Part shown: piece after piece, positions 6,106-11,173 of the stretch
Layout: each line of letters opens with the position of its first letter
Position numbering within the stretch: position 1 is the first letter of the stretch
NCBI GenBank assembly: GCA_050999155.1
Contig: JBPCPM010000132.1
Coordinates: 1-11,173 of the forward strand
Source of the DNA: JBPCPM01 sp050999155
Lineage (GTDB): Bacteria; Actinomycetota; Thermoleophilia; Solirubrobacterales; 70-9
Length of the DNA: 11,173 nucleotides
Direction of reading: 5' to 3'
Notes under the pieces: model-generated
The model's database searches: none
What the model was told of the DNA's origin: nothing
What the model saw: only the letters and a program-made list of their open reading frames with translations
Made by a program: the position numbers and the translations under genes

Positions 6106-7337
6106 CAGGCGGCCACTCCCTGCTCGACCTCGGACTCGAAGGCCTCGGCCGTCGGGTCGATCTCGTGCGTGGTGAACGTGCCGCGGATCGCGTCGAGGGT
6201 CTTGAGGCCCTCGCCGGTGATGTAGACGACCACGCGGTCGTCGGCGCCGATCGTGCCCTGCTCGGCGAGCTTGGCCAGCGTGGCCGTGGTCACGCCGCCG
6301 GCTGTCTCGGTGAAGATGCCGGTCGTCTCGGCCAGCAGACGGATGCCGTGGCGGATCTCGTCGTCGGTGACGCTCTCGATCGAGCCGCCGGTCGAGCGGG
6401 CGACGTCCAATGCGTAGGGACCGTCGGCCGGGTTGCCGATGGCCAGGCTCTTGGCGATTGTGCTCGGCTTGACCGGGCGGCAGATGTCGTGGCCCTCGGA
6501 GTAGGCGCCGGCCACCGGGGAGCACCCCTCGGCCTGGGCGCCGTGGAAGGCCGGCAGCTGCCCTTCGACGAGCCCCACCTCCGTCCACTCGCGGAAGCCG
6601 CGGTGGATCTTGGTGAAAAGCGAGCCGGAGGCGATGGGCCCGACGATCCGGTCGGGCATCCGCCAGCCGAGCTGCTCGACGGTCTCGTAGGCGAGCGTCT
6701 TGGAGCCTTCGGCGTAGTAGGGCCGGAGGTTGACGTTGACGAAGGCCCACGGGCGCGACTGGGCCAGTTCGGTGCACAGGCGGTTGACGTCGTCGTAGTT
6801 GCCGCGGACGCCGATGAGGTTGGTCCCGTAGACGCCGGTGGCGAGGATCTTCTGCTCCTCGAGGTCCGAGGGGATGAACACGTAGGACTCCAGGCCGGCT
6901 GCGGCGGCGTGGGCGGCGACGGCGTTGGCGAGGTTGCCGGTCGAGGCGCAGGCGACGGTCTCGAAGCCGAGCTCGCGCGCCTTGGCCAGGGCGACGGCCA
7001 CGACGCGGTCCTTGAAGGAGTGGGTGGGGTTGGCGGCGTCGTTCTTGACCCAGACCTCGCCGATGCCGAGCTTCTCGGCCAGCCGGGTGGCGCGGATCAG
7101 GGGCGTGAATCCGGGCTCCAGCGGCGAGGAAGGCCGCGAGTCGAAGGGCAGGAAGTCGACGTAGCGCCAGATGCCGGTCGTGCCGGCCTGGATCTTGCGC
7201 TTGGTGGACTCGGGGTCCAGGCTCGAGAAGTCGTAGCCGACCTCGAGCGGGCCAAAGCACTGCTCACAGACGAAGCTGGCGTCGAGCGCATATCGCTCGC
7301 CGCATTCCTTGCACTGCAGTCCGGTCATTGTCGTCAT
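6105..7337 (-). CDS. metM: Threonine-synthase homologue, probable MetM (O-phosphohomoserine to homocysteine)
   Basis: A 410-residue fold-type II PLP enzyme. A zinc-ribbon-like start (Cys9, Cys12, Cys24, Cys27) is followed by NPTHSFKDR with the Schiff-base Lys109, CASTGNLANAVAAHA (130-144), GNYDDVNRLC and the glycine loop PIASGSL (234-240). By homology it is annotated as threonine synthase. Three things favour a homocysteine-forming MetM instead: a SAM-I riboswitch in its leader, a one-base overlap with a CysO-like carrier gene, and NPTHSFKDRV where canonical ThrC has NPTGSFKDRG. MetM of Streptomyces is reported to convert O-phosphohomoserine plus carrier-bound sulfide to homocysteine, taking substrate from the threonine branch. 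The start at 7337 has GAAAGGGG 11 bases upstream; a second ATG at 7328 is worse placed. Upstream in-frame codons run through the riboswitch and are not coding. Genuine threonine synthase remains the alternative; a separate thrC elsewhere in the genome would support MetM. Confidence 0.75.
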   Translation of the reverse strand: MTTMTGLQCKECGERYALDASFVCEQCFGPLEVGYDFSSLDPESTKRKIQAGTTGIWRYVDFLPFDSRPSSPLEPGFTPLIRATRLAEKLGIGEVWVKNDAANPTHSFKDRVVAVALAKARELGFETVACASTGNLANAVAAHAAAAGLESYVFIPSDLEEQKILATGVYGTNLIGVRGNYDDVNRLCTELAQSRPWAFVNVNLRPYYAEGSKTLAYETVEQLGWRMPDRIVGPIASGSLFTKIHRGFREWTEVGLVEGQLPAFHGAQAEGCSPVAGAYSEGHDICRPVKPSTIAKSLAIGNPADGPYALDVARSTGGSIESVTDDEIRHGIRLLAETTGIFTETAGGVTTATLAKLAEQGTIGADDRVVVYITGEGLKTLDAIRGTFTTHEIDPTAEAFESEVEQGVAA

Positions 7338-7360
7338 TGCTGGTGGAGCCCCTTTCACGG

Positions 7361-7394
7361 AAAAACCCTCGCTCTTGGATAGACGCGAGGGTTT
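7361..7394 (-). terminator. Intrinsic terminator of the SAM riboswitch
   Basis: On the minus strand AAACCCTCGC (7394-7385) pairs perfectly over ten bases with GCGAGGGTTT (7372-7363), with a 12-base loop, and the run ends in five T residues (7365-7361). It lies between the aptamer and the ribosome binding site, so the default with SAM bound is premature termination before metM. Its 5' arm is shared with an antiterminator helix. Confidence 0.85.
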
Positions 7395-7412
7395 CAAGGG
7401 TCCTCTGCATCT
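7381..7412 (-). promoter_or_regulatory. Antiterminator helix of the SAM riboswitch
   Basis: AGATGC-A-GAGG (7412-7402) can pair with CCTCGCGTCT (7390-7381): ten pairs, one G-T, with a single bulged A at 7406. Its left arm contains the 3' strand of aptamer helix P1 and its right arm contains part of the terminator's 5' strand, so it can form only when P1 is open. This is the standard S-box logic, read directly from the sequence; pairing was checked by eye and not by folding software. Confidence 0.7.
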
Positions 7413-7526
7413 TCCAGGACTTTCGCCTGCAGGAATTAGCACCGTTCCCTCGACTCGGACCGTAGTCGTCGTCGGGGAGGGTTGCCGGGGTATCGACGGG
7501 CCTGTCCCTCCACCCCTCTGGATGCA
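7406..7526 (-). ncRNA. SAM-I (S-box) riboswitch aptamer
   Basis: The minus-strand leader carries the conserved S-box core: CAGAGGGGTGGAGGGACAGG near 7520-7501 (P2 and kink-turn), CCCCGGCAACC, GGTGCTAATTCC (7443-7432, J3/4 with the SAM pocket), and a P4 hairpin CAGG-CGAAAGT-CCTG (7429-7415). Helix P1 is TGCATC (7526-7521) with GATGCA (7411-7406). The layout and core match SAM-I rather than SAM-II or SAM-IV. S-box RNAs bind S-adenosylmethionine and switch off methionine and SAM supply genes; here the downstream terminator shows transcriptional control. The controlled unit is metM-metO. Confidence 0.93.
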
Positions 7527-7544
7527 ACAGCTATGTGGACGGGA

Positions 7545-7550
7545 ACTATA
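7545..7550 (-). promoter_or_regulatory. -10 element (TATAGT) of the metM-metO promoter
   Basis: TATAGT on the minus strand is one base from the consensus TATAAT. A start site about seven bases downstream (near 7538) would place the transcript start 12 bases before P1 of the riboswitch, as expected for an S-box leader. No good -35 hexamer is visible at 16-18 bases; GTTTGG at 7573-7568 is the best placed candidate. Confidence 0.5.
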
Positions 7551-7602
7551 CCACCGCCCCAGCCAAACCAAACGATATTTCGCGAATCGGGAAGCGAGCA
7601 GC

Positions 7603-7631
7603 GGTGAAGGCGCCCGGCCTCAGGGTAGAGT
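7603..7631 (+). promoter_or_regulatory. Possible promoter of the CorA gene
   Basis: TAGAGT (7626-7631) could be a -10 box, with GGTGAA (7603-7608) at a 17-base spacing as a weak -35. The start codon is 18 bases beyond the -10, with GGGGAGA in between as ribosome binding site. It is divergent to the metM promoter. The same TAGAGT hexamer precedes the rhodanese gene. Confidence 0.35.
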
Positions 7632-7649
7632 CTCGCGGGGAGACGAGCG

Positions 7650-8672
7650 ATGCCGAACCTGCCAAAACCCCGCATTCGGCGCCGTCCGCGCGACATCCCC
7701 GACCGCGTCGAGGCGCCTGTTGCCGACCGGCCAAACGTCGAGGTCATCGAGGCAGAGGGGTTGCGCTGGATCAACATCGAGCAGCCCGACGCCATGGAGC
7801 GCGGCTGGCTGGAAGAGCACCACGACTTCCACCCCCTCGACCTCGAGGACGTGTTCTCGCGCAACCAGCGCGCGAAGATCGACACGTACCCGGACTACCT
7901 GTTCATCGTCTTGAACTTCCCGGTGTTCGACAAGCGGATCCGCCGCCTGAACGCCGGCGAGCTCGACGTGTTCGTCGGTCCCGGCTACCTGATCACGATC
8001 CCCAACCACCGTCTGCAGCCGGTCGAGTACCTGTTCGAGCGCTGCCGTGCCCAGTCAGAGCTGCGCGCCGAGCTGTTTTCCCGCGGCTCGGGCTACCTGC
8101 TGTACCGCGTCGTCGACGACGGGTTCGACTACTGCTTCCCGATGCTGCGCAAGATCTCGGCGAAGCTCGACTCGCTGGAGGAGCAGATCTTCCACGGCCC
8201 CTCCGACGCGGGCAAGCGGGTGGTCCGCGACATCTCCAACGTCAAGCAGGAGATCATCAACTTCCGCAAGGTCATCCGGCCCCAGCGCCCGGTCCTGCGC
8301 CAGATGGAGTCCCAGAAGGCGCGCTACCTGGCCCCCGAGATGGACCTCGAGGTCTACTTCGACGACATCGTCGACGCCCACGAGCGGATCTGGGACGAGC
8401 TGGAGAACGCCAAGGAGGTCGTCGAGGGCCTCGAGGACTCCAACGAGTCGCTGATCGGCCATCGCGTCAACGAGATCCTGCGCGTCCTCACCGTGATCAG
8501 CGTCATCCTGCTGCCGCTGACCCTGATCGCCAGCCTGTTCGGGATGAACGTCGAGGTCCCGTGGCAGGCCGACGGGGACGCCAGCCTGTGGCCGTTCTTC
8601 GCCGTGATCGGCGGCATGGTCGCGATCTTCGCGGCGATGATCGTCTACTTCCGTCGGCGCGAGTGGCTGTAG
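7650..8672 (+). CDS. corA: CorA-family magnesium/divalent cation transporter
   Basis: A 340-residue membrane transporter. The N-terminal cytoplasmic alpha/beta domain (about 30-150, including LRWINIEQP, HPLDLEDVFSRNQRAKID and YLITIPNHR) is followed by the long pore-lining stalk helix (about 150-297), then two C-terminal membrane segments (about 279-297 and 313-333). The selectivity signature GMN is at 298-300 (LFGMNVEVPW) at the end of TM1, and the C terminus is basic (FRRREWL), as usual. CorA pentamers import Mg2+ and sometimes Co2+ or Ni2+. The ATG at 7650 has GGGGAGA upstream at suitable spacing. The gene is single, divergent from metM and convergent with the glycosyltransferase at its 3' side. 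Ion specificity cannot be decided from the sequence. Confidence 0.92.
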   Translation: MPNLPKPRIRRRPRDIPDRVEAPVADRPNVEVIEAEGLRWINIEQPDAMERGWLEEHHDFHPLDLEDVFSRNQRAKIDTYPDYLFIVLNFPVFDKRIRRLNAGELDVFVGPGYLITIPNHRLQPVEYLFERCRAQSELRAELFSRGSGYLLYRVVDDGFDYCFPMLRKISAKLDSLEEQIFHGPSDAGKRVVRDISNVKQEIINFRKVIRPQRPVLRQMESQKARYLAPEMDLEVYFDDIVDAHERIWDELENAKEVVEGLEDSNESLIGHRVNEILRVLTVISVILLPLTLIASLFGMNVEVPWQADGDASLWPFFAVIGGMVAIFAAMIVYFRRREWL

Positions 8673-8697
8673 GCCCCGCTTCGGGTCCCCGGCGCGA
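8673..8697. terminator. Short hairpin in the corA/glycosyltransferase convergent gap
   Basis: The 25-base gap between the two converging stops holds CCCG-CTT-CGGG flanked by GG and CC with one mismatch. It could serve as a bidirectional terminator, but no T-tract is present; support is mostly positional. Confidence 0.25.
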
Positions 8698-9927
8698 TCA
8701 GTCGGTCAGGACGCTGGCCAGCGAGCGGTCTGGGACTCCCTCGCCGGCGACCGCCGTGTGGATCGCTTCGACTTCCTCGTTGTAGGCGACGTCCGTGAAC
8801 CGCGATGCGTCGATCAGTCCGGCCTGGCGCAGGCCGCTGCGCAGGACCTCGTCACCGGCCAGCCGCGTGACGCAGTCGGTCAGGCCCTGAGGGTCACCGG
8901 CTCCGTGCAGCAGGCAGTTCTCGCCGTCACGCAGGTACTCGGCAGAGCCGCCTGTTCCCGTGGCCACCACCGGGCGGCCGACCGCCATGGCCTCCAGGGG
9001 CACCAGACCCCACGGCTCCTCCCACTCGACGGGAAACAGCGCAACGTCGGCCTGGGCGTAGACCTCGGGCAGCAGGGCACGGGTCGTGCGCTCGAAGTGG
9101 ACCCGATCGCCGACCCCCAGGCTGTCGGCCAGCTCCCGTAGCTCGGTCGCGTAGTCGTCGTCCCCTGCGCCGACGATCGACAGGTCGGCCTGGTCGGGCA
9201 GGTGGGTGAGCGCGGTGATCGCCGTATGGACCCCCTTTCGGCGGTCGAGGCGACCGACGTAGACCAGCCGCCAGCGCCAGGGGCGCTCGGGGGCAGGTGG
9301 CCCGGCGAACAGCTCGGCGTCGATGCCGGCGTTGACCACACGGGTCGAGGGGAGCTTCCATCCCGCCTCGCGGGCCCGGCGGCGGCAGTGTTCGCTGACG
9401 AAGCACCAGGTGGCGGCGGACCCGAGGTCCAGCCCCCCCGGGGTGTGCGCGGCGCGTTCGAGGGCCGGGCGGGCCGGTCCGAAGCGCCGGATCAGCCGCT
9501 GCCAGCCGTCGACGCGGGGCCCGTAGACCATCCAGTCGTCGATCACGAAGCCGGCGGCCGGGATTCCCGCCCGCCGCACGCGCTCGATCAGCGACAGGGA
9601 CATCCCCCCCATCGCCCACCAGCTGACCACGTCGGGCTCGAACTCGGCAAGGTGCCGGTCGAGGATGGCGGCGTTCTCGCGTTCGAGGTTGACCCGCTCG
9701 CGGGTGCTGCGGTGTGGGAAGGCGTGGTCGTGCCAGTACCAGCGCAGCTCCCGGTGGACGTCGGCGTCCTCGCTGGGGTCGTCGACGCTCTCTCGCCGCC
9801 AGTCGGCCGCCAGGACCCGGACGTCATGCCCGGCGGCGCGCAGGTGGTGCACGGCCGAGCGCCAGATCACCTCGTAGCCGCCGAGGGCGTGCGGCGGGTA
9901 AAGGTTGCCGATGCTCAGGATCCGCAT
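8698..9927 (-). CDS. Glycosyltransferase family 4 (GT-B) protein
   Basis: A 409-residue GT-B glycosyltransferase. The N-terminal acceptor domain begins MRILSIGNLYPPHALGGYEV, with the typical early glycine loop that contacts the sugar-nucleotide phosphates. The C-terminal donor domain includes LVYVGRLDRRKGVHTAITAL (Arg226 and Lys231 as phosphate contacts), LSIVGAGDD, and the E-x7-E motif EEPWGLVPLE (Glu304 and Glu312), then VVATGTGGSAEYL. GT4 enzymes are retaining and usually act on lipid or polysaccharide acceptors at the cytoplasmic membrane face; no donor or acceptor can be named. WAMGGMSLSL in the first half is unremarkable for the family. The ATG at 9927 fits the family start and has TGAGG just upstream. 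It follows the small membrane protein gene after eight bases and probably shares its transcript. The divergent phosphomannomutase could supply the sugar precursor. Confidence 0.88.
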   Translation of the reverse strand: MRILSIGNLYPPHALGGYEVIWRSAVHHLRAAGHDVRVLAADWRRESVDDPSEDADVHRELRWYWHDHAFPHRSTRERVNLERENAAILDRHLAEFEPDVVSWWAMGGMSLSLIERVRRAGIPAAGFVIDDWMVYGPRVDGWQRLIRRFGPARPALERAAHTPGGLDLGSAATWCFVSEHCRRRAREAGWKLPSTRVVNAGIDAELFAGPPAPERPWRWRLVYVGRLDRRKGVHTAITALTHLPDQADLSIVGAGDDDYATELRELADSLGVGDRVHFERTTRALLPEVYAQADVALFPVEWEEPWGLVPLEAMAVGRPVVATGTGGSAEYLRDGENCLLHGAGDPQGLTDCVTRLAGDEVLRSGLRQAGLIDASRFTDVAYNEEVEAIHTAVAGEGVPDRSLASVLTD

Positions 9928-9935
9928 GGTCGGCC

Positions 9936-10127
9936 TCAGCGCCGCTTGCGCTCGTCGCGCTTGTCGCGCAGGTCCGACCACATCTGGTCGGCGTAGCGGC
10001 GGTCTTCGCCCGGTTTGCCGGCCCGGCGCTCGGCCTCGGCGAGCTTGCGCCAAGCGTAGGAGAGAACGACCCACGCGAACGCGAGGTTCACGAAGAGGAC
10101 GATCGTGTAGGCGAGAATCTCCAGCAC
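9936..10127 (-). CDS. Small single-pass membrane protein, unknown function
   Basis: A 63-residue protein starting at GTG: one membrane helix (about residues 3-24, ILAYTIVLFVNLAFAWVVLS) followed by a strongly charged cytoplasmic tail with Lys/Arg/Glu/Asp in alternation that ends DKRDERKRR. I do not recognise a family. No Shine-Dalgarno is visible before the GTG (the upstream bases are pyrimidine-rich), so it may be leaderless or start differently. The stop lies eight bases before the glycosyltransferase start, and this tight spacing is the main argument that the gene is real. It might help anchor or assemble the glycosyltransferase at the membrane, which is speculation. The frame remains open further upstream into the divergent gene, but that part looks like antisense of coding sequence. 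Confidence 0.6.
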   Translation of the reverse strand: MLEILAYTIVLFVNLAFAWVVLSYAWRKLAEAERRAGKPGEDRRYADQMWSDLRDKRDERKRR

Positions 10128-10205
10128 GGTGAGAGGGCAACCACGGAGAACCCCACGCACCCCATAGGATCCCGGCCCGCGTACCCTGGGCAAAGGATTC
10201 CACAA

Positions 10206-11173
10206 GTGAGCACCCCCCGTGAAGCCCCCGTCGTGAAACCGGAGATCTTCAAGGCCTACGACGTCCGCGGACTCTACGGCGACGACATGGACGGGGACAC
10301 CGCCGAGCTGGTGGGCCGCGGCCTCGCCCGCGTGCTGGCCAACCTCCACGACAAGTCGACGACCGGCCTCCGGGTCGGTCTGGGCCGTGACATGCGCCTG
10401 ACCGCCCCCGAGATGGCCGGGCGGCTGCGCGGTGGGCTTACCGCCGAGGGCGCCGATGTCCTGGACATCGGCCAGGTCGGCACCGAGATGCTCTACTGGC
10501 TGGTCGGCGACCGAGAGCTCGACGGCGGCGCGATGGTCACCGCCTCTCACAACCCCAAGGGCTACACCGGGGTCAAGATGGTCCGGGAGGGGGCGCTCGC
10601 CCTCTCCGGCGACGCCGGGATCCAGGACGTGCGCCGCCACATCGAAGGCGGGCTCGGCGACGCGCCAGGCGGCGGCTCCGTCACCGAGCTCGGCATCTAC
10701 GAGGACTTCCAGCGCCACGCCCAGACGCTTGTGGACGTGTCGAAGGTCAGCGGGCTGAAGGTCGTGCTCGACGGGGGCAACGGCATGGCGGGACCCATGG
10801 TCGGGCCGATCCTCGAGCAGATGGACATCGAGCTGATCCCGACCTACTGGGAGCCCGACGGCGAGTTCCCCGACCACGAGCCGAACCCGCTGCTGCCCGA
10901 GAACCGCGAGTTCATCATGGCCAAGGTCGTCGAGACCGGCGCCGACCTCGGGATCGCCTGGGACGGTGACGCCGACCGCTGCTTCTTCATCGACGACAGC
11001 GGCCGCTTCGTCGCCGGCGACTTCCTGACCGCGATCCTGGCCGAGCACCTGCTGGCCAAGAGCCCCGGCGAGACGATCCTCTATGACGCCCGTGCCTCCC
11101 GCGCGGTCGCCGACACCGTCACGCGCGCCGGCGGCACGGCCGAGGTCAACCGCGTCGGCAACGCGTTCTTCAA
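10206..11173 (+). CDS. manB: Phosphomannomutase/phosphoglucomutase, 5' part
   Basis: Alpha-D-phosphohexomutase that interconverts hexose-6-phosphate and hexose-1-phosphate, feeding GDP-mannose or UDP-glucose supply for glycans. The frame runs off the window after 322 complete codons, about 70% of the usual 450-460 residues. IFKAYDVRGLYGDD (14-27) is the standard start of the family; VTASHNPKGYTGVKM (111-125) holds the catalytic phosphoserine Ser114; DGDADR (253-258) is the Mg2+-binding loop; NRVGNAFF at the end begins the sugar-binding domain 3. The GTG at 10206 has AAAGGA (10192-10197) eight bases upstream, a good ribosome binding site; a second GTG at 10233 lacks one. The gene is divergent from the small protein/glycosyltransferase pair across 78 bases. 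Mannose versus glucose specificity cannot be told from this part. Confidence 0.93.
   Translation, partial: MSTPREAPVVKPEIFKAYDVRGLYGDDMDGDTAELVGRGLARVLANLHDKSTTGLRVGLGRDMRLTAPEMAGRLRGGLTAEGADVLDIGQVGTEMLYWLVGDRELDGGAMVTASHNPKGYTGVKMVREGALALSGDAGIQDVRRHIEGGLGDAPGGGSVTELGIYEDFQRHAQTLVDVSKVSGLKVVLDGGNGMAGPMVGPILEQMDIELIPTYWEPDGEFPDHEPNPLLPENREFIMAKVVETGADLGIAWDGDADRCFFIDDSGRFVAGDFLTAILAEHLLAKSPGETILYDARASRAVADTVTRAGGTAEVNRVGNAFF

Noticed and set aside
6165..7382. Plus-strand open frame of 405 codons opposite metM
   Set aside because: Low-complexity Gly/Val/Asp-rich translation without domains; antisense of a clear PLP enzyme and of the riboswitch terminator.
7361..7526. T-box leader or SAM-IV riboswitch as an alternative to SAM-I
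   Set aside because: No T-box bulge sequence or specifier loop is seen, and the core blocks (GGTGCTAATTCC, kink-turn GGTGGAGGGAC, P4 after J3/4) match the SAM-I layout.
7338..7571. Longer N terminus for the threonine-synthase homologue
   Set aside because: The frame is open upstream to 7571 but this stretch is the riboswitch and terminator; the ATG at 7337 has a good ribosome binding site and begins the zinc-ribbon-like motif.
9936..11048. 370-codon minus-strand frame containing the small membrane protein
   Set aside because: All but the last 63 codons are antisense to the phosphomannomutase gene and look like shadow sequence; only the membrane-helix portion is kept.

Overview
The window is high-GC, gene-dense bacterial DNA. 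Frequent GTG starts, stop/start overlaps (GTGA, TGATG), an Actinobacteria-like complex I end, a CysO-like sulfur carrier and a CnoX-type thioredoxin suggest an actinomycetote, perhaps a deep branch such as Thermoleophilia; the phylum is a fair inference and the class a guess. No mobile elements, CRISPR arrays, tRNA or rRNA genes were seen.

Layout. Bases 1-5716 are all on the plus strand: the 3' part of nuoM, complete nuoN (end of a complex I operon), a rhodanese-like protein overlapping a class I methyltransferase, a thioredoxin-TPR chaperone-like protein, and a second methyltransferase overlapping a membrane-anchored cupredoxin-like protein. A short convergent spacer follows. On the minus strand (7550 to 5833) lies a two-gene transcription unit: a threonine-synthase homologue and a 90-residue ubiquitin-like sulfur carrier ending in Gly-Gly, preceded by a well-formed SAM-I (S-box) riboswitch with an intrinsic terminator. 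A CorA-type divalent cation transporter starts divergently at 7650. A minus-strand pair (small membrane protein, then a GT4 glycosyltransferase) and a divergent phosphomannomutase/phosphoglucomutase, cut by the window edge, finish the region.

Main result. The riboswitch changes the reading of the 'threonine synthase'. A SAM-off switch makes sense for methionine synthesis, not threonine synthesis. Together with the sulfur carrier it points to the MetM/MetO route reported in Streptomyces, in which a threonine-synthase homologue turns O-phosphohomoserine into homocysteine using a thiocarboxylated carrier protein. The leader shows P1, terminator and antiterminator helices that exclude each other.

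Other points of note: NuoN lacks the usual TM5 glutamate and has glutamate in place of the TM7 lysine; three copies of a palindromic arm before the thioredoxin gene can form two alternative hairpins; and the genes between nuoN and the sulfur carrier form a conserved-looking but functionally unassigned set.
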